The notes: generated by a model from the sequence alone, not told the origin. A stretch of 64,000 bases of DNA from Actinoplanes subtropicus (GCF_000721705.1 NZ_JOJL01000033.1:1-64000), one strand, 5' to 3'; numbered from the stretch's first letter, positions 36,603-46,438 are shown. Program-made: numbers and translations.

Positions 36603-37103
36603 TCAATTCCGGTCGGCCTCGAATTTCAGCAGCCAGCGTTTGACGTCGAGGCCCCAGCGGTAGCCGCCGAGCGAGCCGTCGAGCCGCAGCACCCGGTGGC
36701 ACGGGGTGAACAGGGCCACCGGGTTGCGCGCGCAGGCCGCCGCGGCCGCCCGGATCGCCGCGGGGCGGCCGGCCATGCGGGCGAACTCCGAGTAGGTCAC
36801 CGGGCTGCCCGGCTTGATGTCGCGCATCACCTGCCAGGCATACGACATGAACTCGCCGCCGGTGTGCTGCTCGACGGCCACCGCGTCGAGCGCGGCCAGG
36901 TCACCGTCGAGATAGGAACGCACCTGGGCGGCGGCCGGGCCCACGTCGTCGGCCGGCTCCGCATCGCTGGCCAACGACGAGTGGATCAGCGGGAGCAACT
37001 CGTCGACCTCGGCGGTGAAGCCGGCGGCGCGCACCGCGCCGGACGGGCCGGCCACGATCGTCAGCGGGCCGGCCGGGGTCTCCATGGTCTGGTACTTCAA
37101 CAT
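36603..37103 (-). CDS. ogt: Methylated-DNA-[protein]-cysteine S-methyltransferase
   Basis: A 166-residue suicide repair protein that takes methyl or alkyl groups from O6-guanine onto Cys135 in the PCHRV motif. The GSPVTYSEFARMAGRPAAIRA helix-turn-helix and the C-terminal GGYRWGLDVKRWLL fit the family. It lies 80 nt downstream of the ada-alkA fusion on the same strand, an adaptive-response pair. ATG 37103. Confidence 0.94.
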   Translation of the reverse strand: MLKYQTMETPAGPLTIVAGPSGAVRAAGFTAEVDELLPLIHSSLASDAEPADDVGPAAAQVRSYLDGDLAALDAVAVEQHTGGEFMSYAWQVMRDIKPGSPVTYSEFARMAGRPAAIRAAAAACARNPVALFTPCHRVLRLDGSLGGYRWGLDVKRWLLKFEADRN

Positions 37104-37183
37104 CGCTTACCTCCAGGGGGTTGGGGCACAGCCTGGCCCGTCGCGGCCGGCCGCGCTCGACTTTCTCGGCGCCTGTGGATAAC

Positions 37184-38608
37184 TCAGGAGGCGCGCCACA
37201 GGCGGATCAACGCGTACGATCGCCAGGGCCGCCACCGCTCGGCGTGCCGTTCGAGGGCCTTCGGTGTGGCGGGCAGGCCCAGCGCGGCGGCGCCCCGGCG
37301 CACCGCCAGATCGGTCGGCAGGAAGACATCCGGGTCGCCGATCGCGCGCATCGCCACGTAACCGGCGGTCCACGCCCCGATCCCGGGCAGCTCCATCAGC
37401 CGGGCCACCGATTCCTCCCGGTCGGCGCCGGGTTCCAGGTCGATCTTCCCGTCGGCGACCGCCTCGGCCAGCCGCCGGATCGTCTCGCGCCGGGCGGCGG
37501 GCATGCCGAACGCCGAGTCGGGCAGGTCGGCGACCGCTCGGGCGGCCGGGAAGCCGACCAGCTGAGATCCGTCGAAACCGCCGGCCGCGCGGATCATCCG
37601 GGTCAGCGTGGTGCGCGCGCCCGCCACGCTGACCTGCTGCCCCACGATCGCGCGCACGGCCATCTCGAAGCCGTCCACCGCTCGGGGTACCCGTACACCC
37701 GGCTCGGTTTTGATCGAAGCGCTCAGCGCGACGTCCGCACCCAGCGTGGCATCGACGGCGTCGGGGTCGGCATCCAGATCGAAGAGCCGCCGGCAGCGGG
37801 CCACGGCCGGCGCCAGATCGCGCACGTCGGTCAGCCGCAGCGACGCGGAGACCCAGCGGTCGGCCGGGGTGAGCGCGGCCGTCGCGCTGCCGTGCGGCAA
37901 AACCAGACCGCGGCGGTACGTGTTTCCCGACCGTTCCTCCACACCCGGCAACGCCCGCTGGTCCAGGAAGTCGAGCAGCGCCGGAATATGCAGCGGCGAC
38001 CGATAGGCGAGCCGGAGGCTGATGGTGCCGGCCTCGGCCGCCCGGACCGGGCGACGCTCGCGCAGTTGCGAGGGCGGCTGCGCGTACACCTCCTGAATGG
38101 TGTCGTTGAATTGCCGCACGCTGCCGAAGCCCGACGCGAACGCGATCTCCGCGAGGCCGAGGTCGGTGGTCTCGATCAGGATGCGCGCGGTCTGCGCCCG
38201 TTGTGCCCGGGCCAGCGCCAGCGGACCGGCCCCCAGTTCGGCGGTGAGCATCCGGTTGAGGTGCCGCTCGGTGTAGCCCAGTCGGCTCGCGAGGCCGGGC
38301 ACGCCCTCCCGGTCCACCACGCCGTCGCCGATCAGCCGCATCGCCCGGCCGACCAGGTCGGCCCGCACGTCCCACTCGGGGGAGCCGGGCGCGGCATCCG
38401 GCCGGCAGCGCTTGCAGGCGCGGAAGCCGGCCCGCTGGGCGGCGGCCGCGGACGGGTAGAACGTGACGTTCTCCCGCTTCGGGGTGATCGCCGGGCAGGA
38501 CGGGCGGCAGTAGATTCCCGTGCTGGTCACGGCGGTGAAGAACCAGCCGTCGAAGCGCTGGTCCCGGCTGTCCACGGCTCGGTAGCACCGTTCGAAGTCC
38601 AGTTCCAT
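37184..38608 (-). CDS. Ada-AlkA fusion: methylation-sensing regulator with 3-methyladenine DNA glycosylase
   Basis: A 474-residue three-part protein. Residues 1-75 are the Ada zinc domain with Cys34, Cys38, Cys65 and Cys68 (GIYCRPSC, ACKRC); Cys34 would accept methyl from phosphotriesters. An AraC-type helix-turn-helix (about 80-185) follows, then an AlkA N-terminal domain and a HhH-GPD glycosylase with LPGIGAWTAGYVAMRA and the catalytic Asp in FLPTDLAV. It both senses and repairs alkylation and should activate itself and ogt. ATG 38608 is chosen because the family begins there (DFERCYRAV). Confidence 0.92.
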   Translation of the reverse strand: MELDFERCYRAVDSRDQRFDGWFFTAVTSTGIYCRPSCPAITPKRENVTFYPSAAAAQRAGFRACKRCRPDAAPGSPEWDVRADLVGRAMRLIGDGVVDREGVPGLASRLGYTERHLNRMLTAELGAGPLALARAQRAQTARILIETTDLGLAEIAFASGFGSVRQFNDTIQEVYAQPPSQLRERRPVRAAEAGTISLRLAYRSPLHIPALLDFLDQRALPGVEERSGNTYRRGLVLPHGSATAALTPADRWVSASLRLTDVRDLAPAVARCRRLFDLDADPDAVDATLGADVALSASIKTEPGVRVPRAVDGFEMAVRAIVGQQVSVAGARTTLTRMIRAAGGFDGSQLVGFPAARAVADLPDSAFGMPAARRETIRRLAEAVADGKIDLEPGADREESVARLMELPGIGAWTAGYVAMRAIGDPDVFLPTDLAVRRGAAALGLPATPKALERHAERWRPWRSYALIRLWRAS

Positions 38609-38708
38609 GCCGTCGAGTCTGCTCGTATTGTTAATAGAGCGCTGGCGGGATTCGGACATGACCGTCGACCCGGGGCCGGCCTCGGGCCGTTGCGTAGACT
38701 GGGCTTCC

Positions 38709-39788
<1,080 letters not shown>

Positions 39789-39816
39789 GGCGGTAACACC
39801 GAAGTATGGTTGCCGT

Positions 39817-40022
39817 ATGGCGAGGACGAAGAAGGTCACGATCACGCTGCCGGCCGAGCTGGTCTCTTGCAGGAGGCCGGGATGCACGGGCACAAGTACG
39901 CCATCGACGCCATGGTTGCCGAGGTCGCACTGCGGCTGCCGGGACCAGTGGTCGTTCTGACATCCGACGTCGACGACATGGTCGGGCTGTGCGGGCGACG
40001 GGTTCGGGTCGTCGGGCTGTAA
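39817..40022 (+). pseudogene. Deleted toxin-antitoxin locus: antitoxin start joined to PIN toxin end
   Basis: The ATG at 39817 opens MARTKKVTITLPAELV, the start of a ribbon-helix-helix antitoxin. After 16 codons similarity stops, and in another frame (that of 39810-40022) the end of a PIN-domain toxin appears: HKYAIDAMVAEVAL, LTSDVDDMVGLCG and RVRVVGL, with one conserved Asp of the nuclease site. The middle (the antitoxin body and toxin N-terminus) is missing. This fits an internal deletion of a VapBC-like module. Neither protein can be functional. It lies 28 nt after ychF. Confidence 0.7.
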
Positions 40023-40036
40023 GCTGGCTCTCCGGC

Positions 40037-40618
40037 TCAGCGCTTGCGGCCGGGAACCAGTCCATCCAGGTCGAGCTCGATCGCGAACGGCTTCGTGGTG
40101 TGCAACTCGTGGCGGTGGATTCCGGTCGCCACGTACGACCGAGTGGGATCGTCGAGCTCGTAAGCGTGGATTACGGGTGATCCGTCCTCATTCTCGATGC
40201 GCCAGTAATTCGGGATGCCGGCCTCCGCGTACTTCCGCACCTTGACGTTGCGGTCACGGTGCGCCGACTCCGGCGAGACCACTTCCACGATCAGAAGGGT
40301 CTCTTCCGGTGTGTAAAAGGTGCGGGAAGGATCGTAGGGCGCTTTTGCGGCCAGGAGATCGGGCTCGGGGCGATTCCATTTGTCGAGTCGGATGGTGATC
40401 TCTCGGTCGACCTCGATGCCTGCTGGTGCCTGGTCCGTCAGGGAGTTGACCAGCGCGGTGATCATCCGGGCGTGCCAGACCTGCTGGGGGGACATCATGA
40501 AGACGAGGGCTCCATCGATCAGCTCGGTGTGACGTGGCGCTTCGGGAAGGTGGTCGAGGTCGTCGGAGTGCCAGCCCTCCGGGCGAGGCGGCCGCATCCA
40601 CTCGGGCACCGCAGTCAT
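40037..40618 (-). CDS. Uma2-family (DUF820) putative endonuclease
   Basis: A 193-residue restriction-endonuclease-fold protein. Hallmarks are the N-terminal ELIDGALVFM, the active-site NRPEPDLLAA with Asp, and LLIVEVVSPESAHRDRNVKVRKYAEAGIPNYW giving the E-x-V/K part of a PD-(D/E)xK site. Uma2 proteins are abundant in actinobacteria and cyanobacteria, are linked to mobile regions and have unknown targets. ATG 40618. It sits beside the toxin-antitoxin remnant, suggesting an accessory spot. Confidence 0.85.
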   Translation of the reverse strand: MTAVPEWMRPPRPEGWHSDDLDHLPEAPRHTELIDGALVFMMSPQQVWHARMITALVNSLTDQAPAGIEVDREITIRLDKWNRPEPDLLAAKAPYDPSRTFYTPEETLLIVEVVSPESAHRDRNVKVRKYAEAGIPNYWRIENEDGSPVIHAYELDDPTRSYVATGIHRHELHTTKPFAIELDLDGLVPGRKR

Positions 40619-40686
40619 GCCGTCACCGTAGCATTCGGTAACGGGTGGCTGGCCTTTGCCGATATCGATCTCACGAGGGAAATGCG

Positions 40687-41142
40687 ATGACTGTGGTGGT
40701 CGCACCGGAACGGCCGGCGGCGGCGCGGCCGGGGATCTTCCTGGCTGGCGGGATCAGTGGGGTGGGTGACTGGCAGCGGCGGGCGATCGAGCACCTGCGA
40801 GACGCGTGGCCGACCGTCTACAACCCCCGCCGTGAGATCTTCCCCATGAGTGACGACGGCGAGGGCGCCCGGCAGATCCGCTGGGAGTTCGAGCAGCTCG
40901 CGGCGGCCGACGCGATCCTCTTCTGGTTCTCGTTCGAGACTACGCAACCGATCGTGCTGTACGAGTTGGGCCGGTGGGCCGCCTCGGCCAAGCCGCTCGC
41001 GGTCGGCGCCGATCCGGGCTACGAGCGCCGATTCGACGTCGTGCAGCAGCTCGCGCTCGCCCGGCCCGGCCTGACCGTCCACGCCGACCTGGCGTCGACC
41101 TGCGCCGCCGCCAATAAGCTGGCTCAGAGCGCGCGCTCGTAG
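40687..41142 (+). CDS. Nucleoside 2-deoxyribosyltransferase-like protein
   Basis: A 151-residue Rossmann-like protein with FLAGGISGVGDWQ near residue 17, NPRREIFPM, and IRWEFEQLAAADAILFWFS followed by ELGRWA, the pattern of the nucleoside deoxyribosyltransferase superfamily. A conserved Glu in the W-E-F-E segment or in LYELG is the probable nucleophile. It may work on modified nucleosides or nucleotide pools. ATG 40687; no strong ribosome site. Divergent from the Uma2 gene; it overlaps the GNAT gene tail by 19 nt. Confidence 0.75.
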   Translation: MTVVVAPERPAAARPGIFLAGGISGVGDWQRRAIEHLRDAWPTVYNPRREIFPMSDDGEGARQIRWEFEQLAAADAILFWFSFETTQPIVLYELGRWAASAKPLAVGADPGYERRFDVVQQLALARPGLTVHADLASTCAAANKLAQSARS

Positions 41143-41579
41143 CAGAGCGACAAGTCCGACCCGACGTAGGCGCCGTAGAGGGGGATGGGCCGGTAGCCCT
41201 CCCGCTCGTAGAAGCGGATCGCGTCCGGCTGGGCCGGCCCCGTCTCCAGGCGGAGCGTGGTCCAGCCGCGGGCGCGGGCCTTCTCCTCCAAGCCGCGCAG
41301 CAGGGCCGCGGCCACGCCGGAGCCGCGGCTCGCCGGTTCGACGTACATGCGCTTGACCTCGGCGCACCGGCCGTCGAGCCGGCGGAGGGCGGCGCAGCCG
41401 ATGGCCCGGCCCGAGGCGGTCACCGCGACCAGGAAGACGTCGATGTCCGCGGCCGAGGGGGTGGCGCCCGGCTCGTGGTCGTCGCTGCCGTAGCGCGCGT
41501 CCAACTCGACGCGCTGGGCCGTCCGCAGGGCCTCGCCGGCCGCGTCGTCCCAGGCGCGTTCCTCGATCGTCCAGGTCAT
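41124..41579 (-). CDS. GNAT-family N-acetyltransferase
   Basis: A 151-residue acetyltransferase with the acetyl-CoA loop CAEVKRMYVEPASRGSGVAAALL (R-G-S-G-V-A) and a C-terminal RFYEREGYRPIPLYG. The substrate is not predictable. ATG 41579. It diverges from a TetR regulator, and the shared intergenic DNA holds CGTAAC dyads, so it is the likely target of that regulator. Confidence 0.85.
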   Translation of the reverse strand: MTWTIEERAWDDAAGEALRTAQRVELDARYGSDDHEPGATPSAADIDVFLVAVTASGRAIGCAALRRLDGRCAEVKRMYVEPASRGSGVAAALLRGLEEKARARGWTTLRLETGPAQPDAIRFYEREGYRPIPLYGAYVGSDLSLCYERAL

Positions 41580-41594
41580 CGGGCGCCTCCTTGT

Positions 41595-41624
41595 CGTAAC
41601 GAGCGTTACGGTAACATCCGTTAC
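41595..41624. promoter_or_regulatory. Two adjacent dyads, candidate TetR operator
   Basis: CGTAACG (41595-41601) and CGTTACG (41604-41610) form a perfect 7-bp dyad; GTAAC (41611-41615) and GTTAC (41620-41624) form a second. They lie between the divergent GNAT and TetR starts and could control both. Confidence 0.65.
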
Positions 41625-41644
41625 GGATACGGAAGGGGAGACGC

Positions 41645-42235
41645 GTGTCACGGACGGCGGACCGGCCCGCTCAGGAGGAGGCGCTCTCCCGGGCGGTCTG
41701 GGAGGTCCTGGCCCACCAGGGCCTGGAACGGCTCACGGTGCGCGCGGTGGCGGCCGCGGCCGGGTGCACGACCGGGCTGGTCATGCACCGCTTCCCGAAC
41801 CGCCGGGCGCTGCTGCGGCACGCCCGCGAACTGCTGCACGAGACCTCGCGCCGCCGCGTCGAGGCGCTCGAGGCGGCGGCCGGCTCGCCGCGAGAGGCGC
41901 TGCGGGCGGTGCTCCGGCAGGGCCTCGCGATCGACCGGGAGGCGATCAACGGGAGCGTGGTGTGGATCGGCTTCCTCGCCGCCGCGTTCGCCGACGACGA
42001 GCTGATCGAGATCCACCGGCGTAACAACCGGCTGTGGCGCGAACGCCTGGAACGCCTGGTCGGCGCGGCCGCCCCGGAGTGGCCGGCCGCGCGGGTGGCC
42101 ACGGTGGCGCTGGCCCTGAGCGCCATGGTCGAGGGCGCGGCGGCCTTCGCGGCGGCCGACCCGGCGGCGTACCCGGCCGCGGCCCAGGAGCGGATGCTGG
42201 ACGCCGCCCTGGGCTCCCACGGCCTGGCCGCCTGA
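41645..42235 (+). CDS. TetR-family transcriptional regulator
   Basis: A 196-residue regulator. The N-terminal helix-turn-helix (about 10-55) includes LTVRAVAAAAGCTTGLVMHRFPNRRALL. The C-terminal ligand domain is Ala-rich. GTG 41645. It probably represses its own gene and the divergent acetyltransferase through the CGTAAC dyads. Confidence 0.85.
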   Translation: MSRTADRPAQEEALSRAVWEVLAHQGLERLTVRAVAAAAGCTTGLVMHRFPNRRALLRHARELLHETSRRRVEALEAAAGSPREALRAVLRQGLAIDREAINGSVVWIGFLAAAFADDELIEIHRRNNRLWRERLERLVGAAAPEWPAARVATVALALSAMVEGAAAFAAADPAAYPAAAQERMLDAALGSHGLAA

Positions 42236-42236
42236 C

Positions 42237-42725
42237 TCAGAGAGCGGCCGCCACCTGCTCGAGGGCGTCGTACGACTCCTGCATGCCCGACTCCATGCCC
42301 GAGTTGATGACCATGTCGCGGATCGCCCCGTCCGGGTACTCGCAGAGCGCCTCCAGGTACGTCCGCCCGTCCTTCTCGGTCAGGGTCACCGTAACCAGGC
42401 CGGCGGTGCCGTCGGGATCGGGCACGCCCTCGAAGGCCTCGGTGTTGACCAGCCGGGACGGGGCGTCGACCGCGCGGAACTCGCCGTGGAAGGCGACCTC
42501 GAAGCCGGCGTTCGCGGTCATCACGTACCGCCACTGCCCACCGACCCGCAGGTCGACCACGACGCTGGTGACCGTGCCCTTCTTTCCGGCCCACCAGCGC
42601 TTGATGAGCTCGGGCTCGGTGTAGGCGCGCCACACGTTCGCGCGCGGCGCGGCGAACTCGCGGGTGATCAGGATCTGGTTGTCGGCCGGCAGGGTCACCT
42701 TGGCCGTGCCACTAGTCGTCGTCAT
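42237..42725 (-). CDS. SRPBCC/AHSA1-like ligand-binding protein
   Basis: A 162-residue START-like fold protein with ITREFAAPRANVWRAYTEPELIKRWWAG and a C-terminal SGMESGMQESYDALEQV, typical of AHSA1-type proteins. It overlaps the upstream ArsR gene by 14 nt. ArsR-AHSA1 pairs are common in actinobacteria and are thought to respond to small molecules or stress; the actual ligand is unknown. Confidence 0.88.
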   Translation of the reverse strand: MTTTSGTAKVTLPADNQILITREFAAPRANVWRAYTEPELIKRWWAGKKGTVTSVVVDLRVGGQWRYVMTANAGFEVAFHGEFRAVDAPSRLVNTEAFEGVPDPDGTAGLVTVTLTEKDGRTYLEALCEYPDGAIRDMVINSGMESGMQESYDALEQVAAAL

Positions 42726-43059
42726 CGGAATCCTCCTCGTCCATCTCGGTCAGGACGTCGTCCATCAGGTCGAAACGGTCGTTCCACAGCTGCTCGTACC
42801 GGCTCAGCCAAGCGTGCAGGGGGCGCAGTGGCGCGGGGTTCAGCCGATACAGCCGCTGGCGGCCCTCGTCGCGGACGCGGACCAGGTCGACCTCGCGCAG
42901 GACGCGCAGGTGCTTGGAGACCTGGGGCTGGGCCAGGCCGAGCTGGGCGACCAGGTCGTTGACCGGGCGCTCGCCCTGGGCCAGCAGGTCGAGGATCTGC
43001 CGGCGCCGGGGCTCGGCCACCGCGTTGAACGCATCCGTCGTCGTTGCCGCTCGTGCCAT
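42712..43059 (-). CDS. ArsR-family winged-helix regulator
   Basis: A 115-residue regulator with EPRRRQILDLLAQGERPVNDL and LGLAQPQVSKHLRVLREVDLV as recognition helices. It lacks the usual metal-binding cysteines and ends in an acidic DSDDDD tail, so it is probably not a metal sensor. First gene of the pair with the AHSA1-like protein. Upstream, an imperfect ATACCC-ATAA-GGGAAT dyad (about 43069-43085) could be its operator. Confidence 0.87.
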   Translation of the reverse strand: MARAATTTDAFNAVAEPRRRQILDLLAQGERPVNDLVAQLGLAQPQVSKHLRVLREVDLVRVRDEGRQRLYRLNPAPLRPLHAWLSRYEQLWNDRFDLMDDVLTEMDEEDSDDDD

Positions 43060-43096
43060 GACCGAATCATATACCCATAAGGGAATACGTCAAGGG

Positions 43097-43561
43097 CTAC
43101 GCGTCGTCGGCGATCGCGTTCAGGGCCTTGGCCAGCGAGGGCAGATCGAGGTCGCCGAGGTGGTCGAAGATGCGGCGGCGGACGCTGGCCAGGTGGGTCG
43201 GCCAGGCCTCCCGCAGGCGGGCCAGGCCCTTCTCGGTGAGCTCGGCGTTCCAGCCGCGGGCGTCGTTCGGGCACTTGGTGCGCTTCAGGTGGCCGTGCGC
43301 CTCCAGCTTGGCCGCCAGTCGGGTCATGCCGCTCAGCGACATGTCGCAGGCCTGGGCCAGCTCACTCATCCGCATGCGGCCGCAGCGCGACTCGGACAGG
43401 TGCCGGAGCACGCTGTACTCGCTGGCGGTCATCCGCTGGCCGCGCTCGAGATCGTGGTTGAGCGACCGGGGCAGCACCAGCATCAGCCGGCCGAGGGCGC
43501 GCATCACCGCCTCCTCTTCCGTGGTCAGCGGGCGGACCTCGTCGGGTGTGGTGGCGGCCAT
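43097..43561 (-). CDS. MarR-family transcriptional regulator
   Basis: A 154-residue MarR protein with MRMSELAQACDMSLSGMTRLAAKLEAHGHLKR as recognition region and a wing with DARGWNAELTEKGL. ATG 43561 chosen. It is a separate unit, divergent from the G5-domain gene and 37 nt upstream of the ArsR gene on the same strand. The ligand is unknown. Confidence 0.85.
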   Translation of the reverse strand: MAATTPDEVRPLTTEEEAVMRALGRLMLVLPRSLNHDLERGQRMTASEYSVLRHLSESRCGRMRMSELAQACDMSLSGMTRLAAKLEAHGHLKRTKCPNDARGWNAELTEKGLARLREAWPTHLASVRRRIFDHLGDLDLPSLAKALNAIADDA

Positions 43562-43727
43562 GGCATCGATCCTACGGCTCGGCCACCGCACCATTTATTT
43601 GACGCAACAACAAGATGAAGATCGGCTCGCCCGCCGGGAGTGGGTACTTGCATCCGGCCCCTCGCGCTTGTCCAATGCTGTGGTGCAAAACCAGACAACT
43701 AGTGACTCATGGCAGCAACTGCTCGAA

Positions 43728-44468
43728 ATGCCACGAAAGTCTTGGTGGGCGAGGCTGCCGTTCGGGGTGCGGATGGCGGCCGGCGCCAGTGCAGTGCTGG
43801 TCGTGGTGGGTGCCGGGGTGGCCGGGGTGATGACCATGGTCGGCGGCGACGGCCGGCCCGCGCCGCGGATCGTCACCGAGGTGAATCAGGCGGCGCCGGC
43901 GGTCCCGGTGCCGGTACCGGTCGAGAAGCCGCGTCTCCAGCCTGTGCCGAAAAATGACGGTAAGGCGGACATCCGGGTGCATCGCGCGCGGCCCAAGCGC
44001 GTGGTCCCCGGTGTCACGCCGTCGGCCGTCGCCAGCGTCCCCACCGGACCGGTGCAAACCACCCAAACCCAGATCGAAACCAAAGAGATTCCGTACGAGA
44101 CGAGAACGGTCCCCGATCCCGCCCTCCCGCGCGGCGCCGAACGGGTGGAAGCGCCCGGCGTCAACGGCGTGGAGACCCTCCGCTACCTGGTGACTCTCAC
44201 GAACGGCCGGCCGACCGCCCGCAAGCTGATCGACGCGGTCGTCACCCGCCAGCCCCAGCACCAGGTGGTCGCCCTCGGCACCCAGAGTCCCGATCTCGGC
44301 ACCCGTCGCCCGATGCGCGACTGCGGCGGGACCCTCGACTTCTGTGGCTCGCTCGGCCGCCGGGCGGTCTGCCCGGACCAGGGTCGCCCGGAGGATGTCT
44401 CGATCCCGCTGCCGGATCTCGTCGTGGACTCCGGCGACCTCGGCTATCTGGAAGGACTGGCCTGCTGA
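43728..44468 (+). CDS. Membrane-anchored G5-domain protein
   Basis: About 246 residues from ATG 43728 (upstream GTGs are in frame; no ribosome site decides). A basic N-terminus and one transmembrane helix (about 17-37) precede a Pro/Val linker and a G5 domain, TKEIPYETRTVPDPALPRG through GVNGVETLRYLVTLTNG to a VVTRQPQHQVVALGTQ end, a module of cell wall hydrolases and surface proteins. A C-terminal Cys-containing tail (CGGTLDFCG, CPDQG) may form a disulfide-linked cap. No hydrolase domain is attached. Confidence 0.75.
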   Translation: MPRKSWWARLPFGVRMAAGASAVLVVVGAGVAGVMTMVGGDGRPAPRIVTEVNQAAPAVPVPVPVEKPRLQPVPKNDGKADIRVHRARPKRVVPGVTPSAVASVPTGPVQTTQTQIETKEIPYETRTVPDPALPRGAERVEAPGVNGVETLRYLVTLTNGRPTARKLIDAVVTRQPQHQVVALGTQSPDLGTRRPMRDCGGTLDFCGSLGRRAVCPDQGRPEDVSIPLPDLVVDSGDLGYLEGLAC

Positions 44469-44494
44469 CCGGCGCAGGAGGAAGACTGGAAGCC

Positions 44495-45328
44495 GTGCCG
44501 CTGACCGATGCCCGCCTGATCGAGGTCGCCGAGCGCGTCGCCGAGGTGCCCGGCGTCGTCGGGATCGTGCTCGGCGGCAGCCGGGCCCGGGGTGCGCACG
44601 CGCCCGATTCGGATACCGATGTCGGCCTCTACTACCGCTCCCCGCTCGACGTCGACGGGCTCGACCGGCTGGCCAAGTCGATCGCCGGCCCGGCCGCGAT
44701 GGTCACCGCGCCGGGCGGCTGGGGCCCCTGGGTCGACGGCGGCGGCTGGCTGAAGATCGACGGGAACGCGGTGGACTGGATCTACCGGGATCTCGACCGG
44801 GTGCAGGCCGTCTGGGCCGACGCCGAGCGCGGCCGGTTCGGGTTCCACGTGCAGAGCGGCCATCCGCTGGGCTTCCCCGATTTCGCGTATGTCGGTGAGC
44901 TCGCCCTCAGCCGCATTCTGGTCGACCACACCGGCGAGCTCACCGAGGCGCAGTCCCGGATGCGGGAGTATCCGCCGAAACTCGCCGAGGCACTGGTCGC
45001 CGCCCTCTGGGAGGCCGACTTCCTGATCGCCGTGGCCCGGAAGGCGGTCTCCCGCGCGGACAGCGCCTACGTCGCCGGCTGCCTGTTCCGGGTGATCGGG
45101 GTGTGCGCGCACGCCCTGCACGGCGCCGCCCGGGAGTGGCTGATCAACGAGAAGGGCGCGGTCGCCGCGGCCGCCGCCCTGCCCGGCGCGCCGGATCGGT
45201 TCCGCGAGCGGGTCGACCAGGCGTTCGGCAGCCTCGACGGGGACCCGCTGCGCCTGACCGCGGCCATCGACACCGCCGCCGATCTCGTGCTCGACACCGC
45301 CGACGCCTGCGCCATGATGATCAGGTGA
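44495..45328 (+). CDS. Nucleotidyltransferase-fold protein
   Basis: A 277-residue protein. The start shows the nucleotidyltransferase motif VLGGSRARGAHAPDSDTDVGLYY with two acidic metal ligands, and the third is in the DWIY segment. A helical C-terminal domain follows, as in kanamycin-type or MNT-like enzymes. It could adenylylate a small molecule or protein. GTG 44495. The stop overlaps the next GTG in a GTGA junction, so it is coupled to the peptidase E gene. Confidence 0.8.
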   Translation: MPLTDARLIEVAERVAEVPGVVGIVLGGSRARGAHAPDSDTDVGLYYRSPLDVDGLDRLAKSIAGPAAMVTAPGGWGPWVDGGGWLKIDGNAVDWIYRDLDRVQAVWADAERGRFGFHVQSGHPLGFPDFAYVGELALSRILVDHTGELTEAQSRMREYPPKLAEALVAALWEADFLIAVARKAVSRADSAYVAGCLFRVIGVCAHALHGAAREWLINEKGAVAAAAALPGAPDRFRERVDQAFGSLDGDPLRLTAAIDTAADLVLDTADACAMMIR

Positions 45329-46065
45329 CTGCCGACGCACCCACGATCCTCGCCACCAGCGCCGGTTTCCGGCGTGGCCCCCGCGGCCCGTACGACGTCC
45401 AAGCCGGACCGATCCACCGGTTCGCCGCCGCGCTGGCCCACGCCGCGAACCCCCGGATCTGCGTGCTCACCCAGGCCACGGGCGACCCGCAGACCTTGAT
45501 CGGCGCCTGTTACTCGGCATTCGCGGGCACCGAGTTCCGGCCGTCGCATCTCGCCCTGTTCCCCATGCCGAATATTTCCGATATCAGGGCACATCTGCTG
45601 GCCCAGGACATCATCTGGGTCGAGGGCGGCAGCGTGGCCAACCTGTGCGCGGTCTGGCGGGCGCACGGCCTCGAGACGATCCTGCACGAGGCCTGGCAGT
45701 CCGGGGTCGTGCTCGGCGGCATCTCGGCCGGCTCGATCTGCTGGCATCAGGGCGGCAGCACCGACAGCTACGGGCCAGAACTGCGCGGGTTCACCGACGG
45801 GCTGGGCTGGCTCCCGTACAGCAATGGTGTGCACTACGACGCCGAGCCGCAGCGCCGGCCGAAGATGCACGAGCTGATCGCGGCCGGCACGCTCGGCGAC
45901 GGCTACGCCACCGACGACGGCGCCGGCCTGGTCTACCGCGGCACCGAGCTGCACGAGGTGGTGGCCGACCGGGCGGGCCCGCGCGGGTACGAGCTGAAGC
46001 GGGCAGCGGACGGTTCGGTGGTGGAGACGCCGCTGCCCACCCGGGTCCTCAGCTACGACGCGTAG
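45325..46065 (+). CDS. pepE: Peptidase E-like dipeptidase (S51)
   Basis: A 246-residue serine peptidase of the glutamine-amidotransferase fold. The nucleophile is the Ser in GGISAGSICW; the histidine and Glu/Asp of the family lie in YSNGVHYD and nearby. Such enzymes cut N-terminal Asp dipeptides. GTG 45325 overlaps the upstream stop. Its end overlaps the convergent PH-like gene by 13 nt. Confidence 0.87.
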   Translation: MTADAPTILATSAGFRRGPRGPYDVQAGPIHRFAAALAHAANPRICVLTQATGDPQTLIGACYSAFAGTEFRPSHLALFPMPNISDIRAHLLAQDIIWVEGGSVANLCAVWRAHGLETILHEAWQSGVVLGGISAGSICWHQGGSTDSYGPELRGFTDGLGWLPYSNGVHYDAEPQRRPKMHELIAAGTLGDGYATDDGAGLVYRGTELHEVVADRAGPRGYELKRAADGSVVETPLPTRVLSYDA

Positions 46066-46415
46066 TGCAGGATCACGTTGTGCACGTGCTGGGTCTTCTC
46101 CACCCCGCGGAACTCGACCTCGTGCTGATGCGTGCCGACGGTGATGACGATGGTGCCGGAGGAGAAGAACTCCCCGGCCCAGCTCTTGTTGCTCACGACG
46201 CTGACGGCGCTGACCTTCGAGTACGGAATGCTCGTGATCGCGACGCGCTTACCGACGAAGGACTTGTCCTGGATGATGATGCGCCGGTTGGTCAGCCCGA
46301 TGAAGCCGGTGCCGGCCCCGATCGCGTCGTAGACGGCGATGATCGTCTCGCCGTCCAGCAGGCCGCTCTCGATCTGCTGGAGCTGGCCTTTGTTGTCGTA
46401 GATGGGGTCGCTCAT
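46053..46415 (-). CDS. Bacterial PH-domain protein
   Basis: A 120-residue, single-domain soluble PH-fold protein: GETIIAVYDAIGAG, IGLTNRRIIIQDKSF, the ITSIPYSKVSAVSV strand and a C-terminal helix with KTQHVHNVILHY. It resembles the YokE-type stress PH proteins. ATG 46415. Function unknown. Confidence 0.8.
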   Translation of the reverse strand: MSDPIYDNKGQLQQIESGLLDGETIIAVYDAIGAGTGFIGLTNRRIIIQDKSFVGKRVAITSIPYSKVSAVSVVSNKSWAGEFFSSGTIVITVGTHQHEVEFRGVEKTQHVHNVILHYAS

Positions 46416-46438
46416 AGAGCGAGCCTAGCGAGCCGCCT

